From positions 1 through 64,000 of the forward strand of contig JACZJI010000081.1 of assembly GCA_014860665.1 (NCBI GenBank): DNA of 64,000 bases, given 5' to 3'. The DNA comes from Bacteroidales bacterium. Its GTDB lineage: Bacteria > Bacteroidota > Bacteroidia > Bacteroidales > F082. Under the pieces are notes generated by a model, which made no database searches, had not been told where the DNA came from, and saw only the letters and a list, made by a program, of their open reading frames with translations. Of this stretch, positions 51,198 to 60,134 are shown piece by piece (position 1 is the first letter of the stretch; each line of letters opens with the position of its first letter). Position numbers and translations under genes: made by a program.

Positions 51198-52354
51198 ATA
51201 AATTCTTTTAAATCAGAGTGTAAAATTCTTTGTATTTCGTCCGAATATTCATTTTCCGAAGCAACAAAAAGCATCCCGAAGAATGAATATTTTTTATGAT
51301 CAAACTTTCTTAATTCCCAAACTTTTTCAAACGAAACAATCAACTTATCATAATTGAAAGATTCAATCCTGCTTGTTTCAACACCTGTTGTATTGTTAAG
51401 CACAATGATGCTATGTATTTTACCATCACTTGTTTTCAGGATATTTTTCCAGTCAGGCTTTTTTTGAAAAAAGTAATACTCATAAACATTGATACCATAG
51501 GCATACCAAGCCAAATCCGGTGTTGAGCACCAGCCGCCAAACCGCAAAGGATTCACTTCAATTGGAATTACTGTACCGTTTGAATCAATCCTTAATTCCA
51601 CATGCATAGGAAATCGTTCAAGATCTGCCCGTTCTGCAAGTGTTTTTAAAAATTCTGTCACCTGTTCCAGATATTGTTCCATAATTTTTCCAGAAGTAAA
51701 ATAAAACCGGTCGCCAACGTCACTGTCCGAAGAGAAAACATGCTTCATGATGTTCAGAATAACCGGTTCTTTCCGTTCGTTGATATAACAATCAATGGCA
51801 AATTCATCACCTTCTATCACTTCCTCAATAATAAATTCCGAAACGCTGTATACTTCTTCGGGATATATATCATTATTGGTTTTGATATCAATTTCCATTT
51901 GTTTAAGGACCATTGGCCAATCCTCGGCACTGTCAACCTTATATACACCCAAACTAAAAAATCCTACTGACGGTTTAATAATAAATGGGAACGGCAAAAT
52001 CTCCAAGTTCAATTTAGGTAACTGCTCTGCGGAAACTTTCTGAAAAAAGTAATCAGGAAAATCCTTCTTTAAAAGTGTGCGAAAAGCAATTTTGTTTTTA
52101 AAAAGTTTAATTTTCTCTGTTAGAGAAGAAAAAGATTCATTTTGCTCAATCCAACCTATTGAATTCTCGGAGTTTGTGTATAAAGGGTTCCTTTTCTCCT
52201 CCCACCTTTTCAACGCTTCTTCTTTTGAAATTACAGCGGCTTTTCCATCTGAAATCCAGGTTGATATTTCATCCGTTTTTACCACGGGGATTTTGTACTT
52301 TTCAATTGTATCCAACAGAAATTTAGATACAAATGGTTTATCCAATAAAATCAT
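51179..52354 (-). CDS. ATP-grasp enzyme of unknown substrate
   Basis: A 391-residue protein with an ATP-grasp fold, about residues 95-310. ATP- and metal-binding pieces are FPFIIKPSVGFFSLGVYKV, SEFIIEEVIEGDEFAIDCYI, FPMHVELRIDSNGTVIPIEV and the NPLRFGG metal motif. ATP-grasp enzymes ligate carboxylic acids to amines or thiols, for example amino acids to each other or to a peptide. The protein has a small N-terminal domain and a C-terminal part of unknown fold. It stands alone, with no peptide or biosynthetic gene beside it, so its substrate cannot be guessed. Confidence 0.82.
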   Translation of the reverse strand: MILLDKPFVSKFLLDTIEKYKIPVVKTDEISTWISDGKAAVISKEEALKRWEEKRNPLYTNSENSIGWIEQNESFSSLTEKIKLFKNKIAFRTLLKKDFPDYFFQKVSAEQLPKLNLEILPFPFIIKPSVGFFSLGVYKVDSAEDWPMVLKQMEIDIKTNNDIYPEEVYSVSEFIIEEVIEGDEFAIDCYINERKEPVILNIMKHVFSSDSDVGDRFYFTSGKIMEQYLEQVTEFLKTLAERADLERFPMHVELRIDSNGTVIPIEVNPLRFGGWCSTPDLAWYAYGINVYEYYFFQKKPDWKNILKTSDGKIHSIIVLNNTTGVETSRIESFNYDKLIVSFEKVWELRKFDHKKYSFFGMLFVASENEYSDEIQRILHSDLKEFISMASA

Positions 52355-52371
52355 AAGATAATGTTTGACAA

Positions 52372-52379
52372 CAAAAATA
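52372..52379 (-). promoter_or_regulatory. Bacteroidota promoter core for the ATP-grasp gene
   Basis: TATTTTTG on the minus strand fits TAnnTTTG, 17 bases before the ATG at 52354. Confidence 0.45.
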
Positions 52380-52473
52380 AGAGTAAAAATAAGTGGAGCA
52401 TTAGATTCGCTGTAAAGATATTTTACAAAAGTTCGCTACTTTTAAAGCGCAAAATAAAAACATATAAAATCTT

Positions 52474-53643
52474 ATGTACCAGCCTCCTGATTATTACCAA
52501 CTGGATGATTTACTGACCGATGAGCACAAAATCATCCGGTCTTCGGTCCGGGAATGGGTTGACCGTTCGGTGAAACCCGTCATCGAAAAATACGCACAGA
52601 AACACGAGCCTTTGCCCAAAAGTATTTTGCTGGAGATGGGTGAACTGGGGGCGCTGGGGCCCTTTATTCCTGAACAATACGGAGGTGCAGGCTTAGACCA
52701 AATTGCTTATGGTCTTATTATGACTGAACTGGAACGTGGAGATTCGTCGATCCGCTCCAGCGCGTCAGTGCAGTCTTCCTTAGTGATGTATCCTATTTTT
52801 ACTTTTGGAGATGAAAACCAGCGTATGAAATATCTGCCCAAATTGGCCACCGGTGAATGGATTGGGGCTTTTGGCCTTACGGAGCCCAATCACGGTTCTG
52901 ATCCCGGTGGCATGCTGACGCATTTCGAAGACAAAGGCAATCATTTTTTGTTGAACGGTTCCAAGATGTGGATTACCAACGCCCCCGTTTGCAATGTGGC
53001 GGTGGTCTGGGCCAAAGACGAAACCGGAAAAGTACGTGGTCTTTTGGTGGAAAGAGGCATGGAAGGCTTTTCGACACCCGAAACCCTGAATAAATGGTCG
53101 TTGCGGGCTTCCTATACCGGAGAACTGGTTTTCGACAACGTAAAAGTTCCCAAAGAAAATCTATTACCCAATGTTAAAGGTCTTAAGGGTCCGCTGATGT
53201 GTCTGAATTCAGCCCGTTATGGCATTGCCTGGGGTGTGCTGGGTGCTGCTATGGAATGCTATGATACGGCTCTGCACTATGCGTTGGAACGAAAACAGTT
53301 TGGGAAACCCATTGCCTCTTTCCAATTACAACAAAAGAAACTGGCGGAAATCCTTACGGAGATCACTAAAGCCCAACTTCTGGTTTGGCGGTTGGGACTT
53401 TTGAAAAACGAAGAGAAAGTCACACCAGCACAGGTTTCCATGGCCAAACGCAACAATGTGGAAATGGCTTTGAAAATTGCCCGTGAAAGCCGGCAGATTT
53501 TAGGCGCCATGGGTATCACCGGTGATTTTCCCATTATGCGCCACATGATGAATCTGGAATCAGTCATCACTTATGAAGGGACTCATGATGTGCATTTACT
53601 GATTACTGGAAATGACATTACAGGAATTTCAGCATTTGACTAA
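52474..53643 (+). CDS. Acyl-CoA dehydrogenase, glutaryl-CoA type
   Basis: A 389-residue flavoenzyme of the acyl-CoA dehydrogenase family. The three domains can be traced: an N-terminal helical part, a middle barrel (GEWIGAFGLTEPNHGSDPGG, FLLNGSKMWITNAP), and a C-terminal helical domain (RYGIAWGVLGAAMECYDTA, RKQFGKPIASFQLQQKKLAE). The catalytic Glu is in YEGTHDVHLLITG. The pattern RYGIAWG with a C-terminal GNDITGISAF is like glutaryl-CoA dehydrogenase, but the substrate is not certain. It needs FAD. The stop overlaps the convergent nitroreductase by four bases. Confidence 0.93.
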   Translation: MYQPPDYYQLDDLLTDEHKIIRSSVREWVDRSVKPVIEKYAQKHEPLPKSILLEMGELGALGPFIPEQYGGAGLDQIAYGLIMTELERGDSSIRSSASVQSSLVMYPIFTFGDENQRMKYLPKLATGEWIGAFGLTEPNHGSDPGGMLTHFEDKGNHFLLNGSKMWITNAPVCNVAVVWAKDETGKVRGLLVERGMEGFSTPETLNKWSLRASYTGELVFDNVKVPKENLLPNVKGLKGPLMCLNSARYGIAWGVLGAAMECYDTALHYALERKQFGKPIASFQLQQKKLAEILTEITKAQLLVWRLGLLKNEEKVTPAQVSMAKRNNVEMALKIARESRQILGAMGITGDFPIMRHMMNLESVITYEGTHDVHLLITGNDITGISAFD

Positions 53644-54158
53644 ATATACCGTACCACTTCTTCCATGGGTTTTCTGGTCTTGTTGTGCCTTTTTTGGTAG
53701 ACTGCTTCAGGGTAACCCAGTGGCGTGATGGAATAAATGACCTCATTTTCTTTGAGTCCTATGGCATTGGCCAATATTTCATAATCATAGTGAAGTATCC
53801 AGCAGGTACCTACACCTTCATTTTCGGCAGCCAGTATGATGTGGTCCATGGCAATAGTCAGGTCGGTTTCAATGGAATTAATCCCATCTTTGGGGCGCAC
53901 CCAGGCTTTGGATTTGTCACCCACTATCACCAGAATATGCGGCGCACGCTGAAACCAGTCGCGCTGATAACAGGGCCGAACCTTTTTCAACATCTCTTCA
54001 GATGAAACCACCACAAAAGTCCAGGGCTGACGGTTGGCAGCCGAAGGGGCAATCCGTCCGGCATTGAGAATTCGCTCCAACACTTCTTTCGAGACCGGTT
54101 TCTTGGGATCATAACTTCTTACTGACTCTCTTTCTTCTATTACCTGATAAAAATCCAT
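53640..54158 (-). CDS. Nitroreductase-family protein
   Basis: A 172-residue FMN-binding oxidoreductase. The family start is ERESVRSYDPKKPVSKEVLE, with the FMN-binding AGRIAPSAANRQPWTFVVV; NEGVGTCWILHYDYEILANA follows. It is a short member of the family, without the C-terminal extension of longer enzymes. The natural substrate is unknown. It converges on the acyl-CoA dehydrogenase and lies 69 bp downstream of thpR on the same strand. Confidence 0.92.
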   Translation of the reverse strand: MDFYQVIEERESVRSYDPKKPVSKEVLERILNAGRIAPSAANRQPWTFVVVSSEEMLKKVRPCYQRDWFQRAPHILVIVGDKSKAWVRPKDGINSIETDLTIAMDHIILAAENEGVGTCWILHYDYEILANAIGLKENEVIYSITPLGYPEAVYQKRHNKTRKPMEEVVRYI

Positions 54159-54227
54159 GGCGCTTCTTTTTAAAATTCAACAATCTAAGTTACACAAATT
54201 ACGGCCCTTATTTTACTAACGGCCATC

Positions 54228-54788
54228 TTACTGTTTAAGATCATAACTTTTCAAAACCTTGTACACCGGTCCCGACGGCTGCAGGATGCTTTCGAAAAGA
54301 TAAAACTGTTCAACCACCTGTTTTTGAAAAAACGTTTCATGATATTGTGAAATCACATCCTGAAAATATTTTTTGTTTGTAAGTTGTTTGATTCTTCCCA
54401 ATGTTAGATGCGGAACAAAATTTTGCCTGTCTCTTTCAAAACCGGCTTCATCCAGGCTGTTTAACACATCTTCACCTAACGCTGTAAGATCCTGATTATT
54501 ATCAGTTCCCAACCAGATAACACGTGGATCATAGCGGCTGCCGAAAATCCCTGAATTTTGCATGCTCATTCCAAAAATTGAATGCCGGGCTGCCACTTCC
54601 TTCAAAACCGAATCAATTCGTTTGATGTCTTCGGTGGGCGTTTTACCAAGAAACTTTAAGGTCAGGTGGAGATTTTGAGGTTCTATCCATTTTATCTTAT
54701 CCAAAATCAACTTCTTTCTCAGTTCAACATAGATCTCTTTGAACTGGTCATCAGGATGAATTTTAACTGCTACAAACAAACGCTTCAT
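54228..54788 (-). CDS. thpR: RNA 2',3'-cyclic phosphodiesterase
   Basis: A 186-residue 2H-phosphoesterase (LigT family) that opens 2',3'-cyclic phosphates on RNA. The two catalytic HxTx motifs are HLTLKFLG near residue 43 and HLTLGRIK near residue 127. Length matches the bacterial family. The gene is divergent from tRNA-Ala. No adjacent RNA ligase or repair gene. Confidence 0.93.
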   Translation of the reverse strand: MKRLFVAVKIHPDDQFKEIYVELRKKLILDKIKWIEPQNLHLTLKFLGKTPTEDIKRIDSVLKEVAARHSIFGMSMQNSGIFGSRYDPRVIWLGTDNNQDLTALGEDVLNSLDEAGFERDRQNFVPHLTLGRIKQLTNKKYFQDVISQYHETFFQKQVVEQFYLFESILQPSGPVYKVLKSYDLKQ

Positions 54789-54836
54789 AAAAAGATTTAA
54801 AGGGTAAAATTACTCTTTTTGAATAATAATTTTTGT

Positions 54837-54844
54837 TATTTTTG
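54837..54844 (+). promoter_or_regulatory. Bacteroidota promoter core for tRNA-Ala
   Basis: TATTTTTG fits TAnnTTTG, 10 bases before the tRNA. Confidence 0.55.
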
Positions 54845-54854
54845 CCGCTCGTTG

Positions 54855-54927
54855 GGGGATTAGCTCAGTTGGCTAGAGCGTTTGACTGGCAGTCAAGAGG
54901 TCACCGGTTCGATTCCGGTATTCTCCA
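54855..54927 (+). tRNA. tRNA-Ala(GGC)
   Basis: A cloverleaf folds from GGGGATT (acceptor) through GCTC/GAGC (D stem), TTTGA/TCAAG (anticodon stem, one wobble pair) and ACCGG/CCGGT (T stem) to ATTCTCC. The seven-base anticodon loop is CTGGCAG, so the anticodon is GGC. The acceptor carries the G3-U70 pair that identifies alanine tRNAs. The CCA end is not encoded. A short hairpin terminator follows. Confidence 0.93.
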
Positions 54928-54930
54928 CAA

Positions 54931-54960
54931 AAAAAAAGGAGGCTTTCGCTTCCTTTTTTT
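54931..54960 (+). terminator. Terminator after tRNA-Ala
   Basis: A-rich AAGGAGGC pairs imperfectly with GCTTCCTT, followed by a T run, directly after the tRNA. Confidence 0.7.
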
Positions 54961-55091
54961 ATTGTATTTAATTAATGCCTTATTTTCCAATCCTCAAAAC
55001 TTTTATTCCTGCGGTAAATCATTCTGTTAGATGAAAAAACTTTTCTCAAAAAAATTACAGATTTAAAAAATACTTCTTTTAATAAATTTTC

Positions 55092-55099
55092 TACCTTTG
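55092..55099 (+). promoter_or_regulatory. Bacteroidota promoter core for tRNA-Leu
   Basis: TACCTTTG fits TAnnTTTG, 27 bases before the tRNA. Confidence 0.55.
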
Positions 55100-55126
55100 C
55101 CCCCCTGAAAGTTTCGAATCATCCAT

Positions 55127-55213
55127 GCCCGGATGGCGGAATAGGTAGACGCGCTGGTCTCAAAAACCAGTGAGGTAACACTCGTGCCGGTTCGACCCCG
55201 GCTCCGGGTACCA
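55127..55213 (+). tRNA. tRNA-Leu(CAA)
   Basis: A class II tRNA with acceptor GCCCGGA/TCCGGGT, anticodon stem CTGGT/ACCAG and loop CTCAAAA, so the anticodon is CAA. The long variable arm (TGAGGTAACACTCG region) is as expected for leucine. Discriminator A and CCA are encoded. A hairpin with T run (55213-55248) follows. Confidence 0.93.
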
Positions 55214-55248
55214 AGGAGATGGCAAAGATGTCGTCTCCTTTTTCTTTT
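55213..55248 (+). terminator. Terminator after tRNA-Leu
   Basis: AAGGAGA and TCTCCTT form a stem over a 14-base loop, then a T-rich run; the stem starts in the last base of the tRNA CCA end. Confidence 0.7.
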
Positions 55249-55323
55249 TCACAAACCCAATTTAAAATCCATAATATTTCCTAAAAGTGTCTTAATCTGA
55301 TACGTTCCCATTTTTACTATTCC

Positions 55324-55331
55324 TATATTTG
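55324..55331 (+). promoter_or_regulatory. Bacteroidota promoter core for the S41 peptidase
   Basis: TATATTTG fits TAnnTTTG, 22 bases before the ATG at 55354. Confidence 0.55.
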
Positions 55332-55353
55332 CATATTCTTCAAAGTTTGAAAA

Positions 55354-56991
55354 ATGAGCAACCAATCAAAAAAATATTCAATTTATCTTCCCATCGCTTT
55401 TGCACTGATCCTAATCTTTGGAGTAGGCCTGGGTTTTTTACTGGAAAGAAATGCGCAAAATACTACCGGAGTTACTTATCTGACACCCTCTCGGGGTCAC
55501 TATGCCAAGGTTGACGACATTATCAAATACATTGAGAATAATTACGTTGATACTGTAAAACAGAATCAACTTGAAAGCTATGCCATAAAAGGCATGCTCA
55601 ACGACTTAGATCCGCACTCTGCTTATATCTCAGCTGCTGAATACAATCAGATTAACGACCCGTTAATGGGAAGTTTTGAAGGGATCGGGATCAGCTTTAG
55701 CATTGTAAATGATACCATTATGGTGATCGATCCTATCCCCGGGGGCCCGGCACAAAAAGTCGGAATTATGGCAGGAGACAGAATTGTAAAAGTTAACGAT
55801 ACACTCGTCGCTGGTGTAGGAATCACCAACAATAAGGCGATCCACAAACTGAAAGGCCCCAAAGGGACTAAAGTAAACGTAAGTATTTATCGTCGTGGAG
55901 TTCCCAAGCTGATAGACTTTACGATTACAAGAGGGATTATCCCGACTTACAGTCTGGACATCGCTTACATGGTAAACAAAGATGTAGGCTACATCAAACT
56001 GAATAAATTTTCTGCAACCACTTACGAAGAGTTTGATAAGGCTGTCAAAAAATTACAATCCGAAGGGATGAAAAAACTCATCCTCGACCTCAGGAATAAT
56101 CCTGGTGGATATCTGAATGCCGCCATCAATGTGGCTGATGAATTTTTACCGGAAGGGAAACTAATTGTTTATACCAAAGGGCTCCATCGTCCAAAATCCT
56201 ATGCTTTTGCTACCAGCAAAGGCCGTCTGATTCACACCGACGTAGCTGTTTTAATAAACGAAGGAACAGCGTCAGCCGCTGAAATTGTAACCGGAGCGTT
56301 GCAGGATAATGACGTGGGTGTTGTGATTGGACGTCGTTCATTCGGAAAAGGTTTGGTCCAGGAACAGGTCCGCCTTCCCGATGGTTCGGCTCTTCGCCTC
56401 ACAGTGGCCCATTATTACACGCCGACAGGACGTTGTATTCAAAGACCTTATAAAAAGGGTGATTTCGAGGCTTATTATGAAGAACCTTACCATCGTTATC
56501 TGGATGGAGAATTGACCAACCGCGACAGCGTGAAACTGGACAAAGCTGAGAAGTTTATCACTCCTAAAGGAAAAGTTGTTTACGGTGGCGGCGGAATCAT
56601 GCCTGATATTTTTGTACCGCTGCTTGCTGATACACTTCACTCATATTACAACATTCTCGCAAATAAGGGACTTATCTACCAGTTTGCTTTTGACTATACT
56701 GACGCCCACCGTCCGCAACTGTCGAAATTCAAGAATTTCAGAAGTTTTGACAAGGGTTTTAATATGAGCGACAAAGAGTACAAGGACTTGGTGGCTTACG
56801 CTAAAGAAAAAGGCATTTCCGAAAGTCAGAGAAAAATTGCCGTATCGCAACAAAAGATCTCAATCCTGTTTAAAGCTTATGTGGGTCAGGATATTCTAAA
56901 TGAGAAAGGATTCTATCCTATTTATCATCAGATTGACGATGTGTTCAAGAAAGCGGTATATGTACTTGACACAATGAAAGTACAACGTTAA
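55354..56991 (+). CDS. S41-family C-terminal processing peptidase
   Basis: A 545-residue CtpA/Prc-like serine protease. An N-terminal membrane helix (about residues 11-32) is followed by a PDZ domain (about 95-175: GSFEGIGISFSI, GGPAQKVGIMAGDRIVKV). The catalytic domain then has LRNNPGGYLNAAINVADEF, the nucleophile Ser in INEGTASAAEIVTGAL, and the Lys in GRRSFGKGLVQEQV. A C-terminal helical region of about 130 residues follows. It should act in the periplasm, cutting C-termini of target proteins. A strong terminator follows. Confidence 0.95.
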   Translation: MSNQSKKYSIYLPIAFALILIFGVGLGFLLERNAQNTTGVTYLTPSRGHYAKVDDIIKYIENNYVDTVKQNQLESYAIKGMLNDLDPHSAYISAAEYNQINDPLMGSFEGIGISFSIVNDTIMVIDPIPGGPAQKVGIMAGDRIVKVNDTLVAGVGITNNKAIHKLKGPKGTKVNVSIYRRGVPKLIDFTITRGIIPTYSLDIAYMVNKDVGYIKLNKFSATTYEEFDKAVKKLQSEGMKKLILDLRNNPGGYLNAAINVADEFLPEGKLIVYTKGLHRPKSYAFATSKGRLIHTDVAVLINEGTASAAEIVTGALQDNDVGVVIGRRSFGKGLVQEQVRLPDGSALRLTVAHYYTPTGRCIQRPYKKGDFEAYYEEPYHRYLDGELTNRDSVKLDKAEKFITPKGKVVYGGGGIMPDIFVPLLADTLHSYYNILANKGLIYQFAFDYTDAHRPQLSKFKNFRSFDKGFNMSDKEYKDLVAYAKEKGISESQRKIAVSQQKISILFKAYVGQDILNEKGFYPIYHQIDDVFKKAVYVLDTMKVQR

Positions 56992-57022
56992 TTGACATTA
57001 TTTTTAAATTCTCAGCTAAAAT

Positions 57023-57057
57023 AAAAGGGCGGCTTCAAAAGTTGAAGCCGCCCTTTT
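57023..57057. terminator. Bidirectional terminator
   Basis: Sixteen-base arms AAAAGGGCGGCTTCAA and TTGAAGCCGCCCTTTT with a three-base loop. It lies between the converging protease and glycosyltransferase genes. Confidence 0.85.
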
Positions 57058-57080
57058 CTATTTATGCGTGATCGTATTTA

Positions 57081-58085
57081 TCATTTTTTATCAAGGGCAG
57101 GAAATAATCGCAACGCTTCTTTCACAATAAAATCTTCATCCTGATCCATCATACATTTAAAATGCTTTTTAGGGCATTTTTCGTATCCTATTTTACTGCA
57201 TGGCCGGCATTTTAATCCTTTAACCTCCGCAATAACGACTTTTTCCTCATTGCCTGGTTCGTAGGGATACATTCCAAATTCAGGGACTGTATTTCCCCAA
57301 ATACTGATGATTGGCTTTTTGAATGCTGCCGCAATGTGCATCAACCCGGTATCGTTGGTTATTATAATTCCAGCCTGACGCACCAGTGAAGCTGACTCGT
57401 TGAGTGAAAGTTCCCCACAGGCATTCATCACCTGTTTGTTTTCAGTCAGATTTCTAATTGTCTCTCCGTTTTCACGATCTTCAGGACCTCCTAAAAGTAC
57501 AACCGGCCAAGGTAAACGACTCACTACACTCGCAGTCTTTTCAGGAGGAAACATCTTTGTCTTGTGCTGGCCACCGATCACCAGCCCTACAAAGGCATTT
57601 TCTTTTAGCGGCGGATAATTCTTCAGATTTACAAAATCCTCCTTTGGTAAAAAGAAATCAAGTCCTTTGTTATCTTTTTTTACTCCAAGACCTTCAACTG
57701 CGTGAAAATAACGATCCACGATGTGAACATTTTCAAGTCTGTTTACTTTTAAATTAACCAGCAGCCATTTTTTCACGTTCAATTTCGGAAAAGAAGAGGA
57801 TGGGAGTTTCAGATTTCTTTTGACCCTTGATGAACGCAAATTTTTCTGCAAATCCACGATGAAATCAAAATGTTCTGTTTTCAAAGCCGGAATCGTCTCT
57901 ATGGACTTTTTTTCAAAAACATGAACCTTATCCACATAAGGATTATGGACATAAAGGTCACGGTACTTATTCTTGGTCAAAACATGCAACTCACACTTCA
58001 ACTGTGTTTTCAGTGCCCTGATAACAGGACTCACCAACACAATATCACCGATGGAACTAAAACGGATGAGCAGAATTTTTTTCAC
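57081..58085 (-). CDS. Glycosyltransferase family 9 protein
   Basis: A 334-residue GT-B transferase of the ADP-heptose:LPS heptosyltransferase family (GT9). The N-terminus (LLIRFSSIGDIVLVSPVIRAL) has the family Asp, and ITNDTGLMHIAAAFKKPIIS and SIWGNTVPEFGMYPYEPG come from the nucleotide-sugar site. The C-terminus has a Cys cluster (CRPCSKIGYEKCPKKHFKC), which is usual in the family. It probably adds a sugar to the LPS core in the cytoplasm; donor and acceptor are not known. Confidence 0.93.
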   Translation of the reverse strand: MKKILLIRFSSIGDIVLVSPVIRALKTQLKCELHVLTKNKYRDLYVHNPYVDKVHVFEKKSIETIPALKTEHFDFIVDLQKNLRSSRVKRNLKLPSSSFPKLNVKKWLLVNLKVNRLENVHIVDRYFHAVEGLGVKKDNKGLDFFLPKEDFVNLKNYPPLKENAFVGLVIGGQHKTKMFPPEKTASVVSRLPWPVVLLGGPEDRENGETIRNLTENKQVMNACGELSLNESASLVRQAGIIITNDTGLMHIAAAFKKPIISIWGNTVPEFGMYPYEPGNEEKVVIAEVKGLKCRPCSKIGYEKCPKKHFKCMMDQDEDFIVKEALRLFPALDKK

Positions 58086-58099
58086 GCGTTCTCTTTTTA

Positions 58100-58107
58100 C
58101 AAAGTTA
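58100..58107 (-). promoter_or_regulatory. Bacteroidota promoter core for the GT9 gene
   Basis: TAACTTTG on the minus strand fits TAnnTTTG, 14 bases before the ATG, which implies a very short leader. Confidence 0.4.
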
Positions 58108-58188
58108 CCGATTTTCCCAACTGCTACTGATATTAGACAAATGAAAACTATAGGTAATTATGATTAAATGATTCCAGAAAGGCTCTAT

Positions 58189-58374
58189 TTAACCAGCCTT
58201 GAGCCCACTTGCTCCCGGTAACATCCCTTCAAGTTTTGAAGGCTCATGAATAAGCACAGGAAGATGTTGCGGGCAAATCCAATAATTCATTCCTTTATAA
58301 TCCAATTGTAACAACGGTGCTTCCTGTTCACTCTTTTTACAAAGAAGACACTGTTTTTTGATGTGATTTTCCAT
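58189..58374 (-). CDS. Small cysteine-containing conserved protein
   Basis: A 61-residue soluble protein with a CxxC pair (CLLCKKS), then a further Cys and His in WICPQHLPVLIHEPSKLEG. Together these could form a zinc-binding site. I recognise the pattern APLLQLDYKGMNYWICPQHL as a conserved hypothetical in this phylum but know no function. It lies upstream of the glycosyltransferase on the same strand but 103 bp away. Confidence 0.75.
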   Translation of the reverse strand: MENHIKKQCLLCKKSEQEAPLLQLDYKGMNYWICPQHLPVLIHEPSKLEGMLPGASGLKAG

Positions 58375-58560
58375 AGAAATTAATATTTAGTAATAGTTGC
58401 GTTAAAGTGGCAAAGATTATAATTTTTGGACACCGTCCCAGTTTGCAGGTCTAAATTTTATAATTTAGCCTTTTATAAATGAACTGAAAAAAGCATTTAT
58501 TTTTTATGGTCTTCAGAAAAGAAACCAGCTTTTAAAGTTCCTGATTCTAAACTTTTTCAG

Positions 58561-59301
58561 ATGAAAATACTTCATCAAATTGGCGAATATTTATACATTA
58601 TGCTGCAGGCCTTTAAAAGGCCTGATAAAGGTTTTGTGTTCCGCAGGCAGCTTTTGCTTGATCTAAAAAGAATTGGGTCTGATTCCATTGGTATTGTTGC
58701 CATTGTTTCTCTTTTTCTCGGTGCTATTATCGCCATTCAGATGGCTTACAACATTGATTCACCATTTATTCCCAATACAATCATTGGTTTTTCGACACGT
58801 CAGATGATGGTTCTGGAAATCTCTCCAACGTTCATCAGTATGATCCTTGCCGGGAAAGTGGGTTCGCGAATTGCCTCAGAAATAGGTACCATGCGCATTA
58901 CAGAACAGATTGATGCGCTTCGGGTGATGGGAGTAAATCCAGCCAACTACCTGATTTTGCCAAAAATTACAGCAGCTGTTATTTATTTTCCCATTCTAAT
59001 CATCTTTTCCATTTTTCTTGGAGTTGTTGGCGGATGGATTTCCTCAATAGTGACAGGAATAGTTCCTTCAGCAGAATATATCAACGGAATTCGTGACTGG
59101 TACGATCCGTTTACCATCTCTTATGCCATGATAAAAACAGTGGTGTTTGCCTTTATCATAACTTCTGTTTCTGCTTACAAAGGTTATACCGTTAAAGGAG
59201 GCTCTGTTGAAGTAGGTCAGGCCAGTACTGACGCTGTGGTTCAAAGCAGCATTTTGATAATATTTTTTGATCTTCTGCTCACCCAACTCTTACTGACATG
59301 A
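58561..59301 (+). CDS. mlaE: MlaE-family ABC permease
   Basis: A 246-residue inner-membrane permease of the MlaE family, which moves phospholipids or other lipids between the membranes. Five or six hydrophobic segments are visible. The family motif runs MMVLEISPTFISMILAGKVG, GTMRITEQIDALRVMGVNP and KGYTVKGGSVEVGQASTDAV. It overlaps the ATPase gene by four bases (ATGA). An MlaD-type substrate-binding protein is not adjacent. Confidence 0.92.
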   Translation: MKILHQIGEYLYIMLQAFKRPDKGFVFRRQLLLDLKRIGSDSIGIVAIVSLFLGAIIAIQMAYNIDSPFIPNTIIGFSTRQMMVLEISPTFISMILAGKVGSRIASEIGTMRITEQIDALRVMGVNPANYLILPKITAAVIYFPILIIFSIFLGVVGGWISSIVTGIVPSAEYINGIRDWYDPFTISYAMIKTVVFAFIITSVSAYKGYTVKGGSVEVGQASTDAVVQSSILIIFFDLLLTQLLLT

Positions 59302-60044
59302 TTGAAGTTCAACACATATACAAAAGCTTTGAGGGAGCAACTGTATTGCAAGATATCAACACCTCTTTTGAGCAGGGGAAGACCAACCTGATCATCGGCC
59401 AGAGTGGCTCAGGAAAGACTGTTTTGATGAAATGCTGTATCGGACTTTATGACGTTGACGAAGGAAATATTTTGTTCAACGACCGGGAGTTTGCCCATCT
59501 TGCAGAAAAGAAACGCCAGCAAATTCGTCAGGAGATGGGGGTATTGTTTCAGGGCGGAGCTTTGTTTGATTCTTTTAATGTGGAAGAAAACATCATGTTT
59601 CCATTGAATATGTTTACCAACATGTCACCGAAAGAAAAAAAGGAGCGGGTCAATTTTGTTCTGGAGCATGTAGATTTGGCAGGTACAAACCGAAAATTTC
59701 CTTCAGAATTGAGTGGTGGCATGCTAAAGCGTGTAGCCATCGCCCGGGCTATTTCTTTAATTCCAAAATATTTGTTTGCCGACGAACCCAATTCCGGACT
59801 CGACCCAAAAACAGCCGAAAGAATCGACGGACTGTTATCCGACCTGACAAAAAAATTCAATATGACCACTGTTATCAACACGCATGACATGAATTCCGTG
59901 TTACAAATCGGTGAAAAAATTTCCTTTATCAACAAAGGAAAACTATGGTGGGAAGGGAACAATAAAGAAGTTTTAAAAACTGATAACGAAGAACTTAACG
60001 AATTTATCTTCGCAACAGCACTTACTAGAAGAATCAAAGAATAG
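59298..60044 (+). CDS. mlaF: MlaF-family ABC ATPase
   Basis: A 248-residue ATPase that drives the permease encoded just upstream. Walker A is GQSGSGKTV near residue 33, the ABC signature is LSGGMLKRVAIARAI, and Walker B is LFADEPNSGLDP. The switch His lies in NTHDMNSV. The Mla-type pattern ALFDSFNVEENIMFPL is seen. Translational coupling with mlaE supports a two-gene transporter. Confidence 0.94.
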   Translation: MIEVQHIYKSFEGATVLQDINTSFEQGKTNLIIGQSGSGKTVLMKCCIGLYDVDEGNILFNDREFAHLAEKKRQQIRQEMGVLFQGGALFDSFNVEENIMFPLNMFTNMSPKEKKERVNFVLEHVDLAGTNRKFPSELSGGMLKRVAIARAISLIPKYLFADEPNSGLDPKTAERIDGLLSDLTKKFNMTTVINTHDMNSVLQIGEKISFINKGKLWWEGNNKEVLKTDNEELNEFIFATALTRRIKE

Positions 60045-60108
60045 ATCATTTTTACGAAATTAACCGAGCTTTTAAATCTTTTTAACCACTCCAAAGGTTG
60101 AATAGTCT

Positions 60109-60116
60109 TATTTTTG
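60109..60116 (+). promoter_or_regulatory. Bacteroidota promoter core for queD-folE
   Basis: TATTTTTG fits TAnnTTTG, 18 bases before the queD ATG. Confidence 0.5.
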
Positions 60117-60134
60117 TAATTCAAACCAAGAAAT

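Noticed and set aside
54855..54927. tRNA-Cys(GCA)
   Set aside because: Reading GCA needs a five-base loop; the standard seven-base loop gives GGC, and the G3-U70 pair marks alanine.
59549..60124. 191-codon minus-strand ORF
   Set aside because: It is antisense to mlaF and has a low-complexity Ser/Phe-rich sequence.
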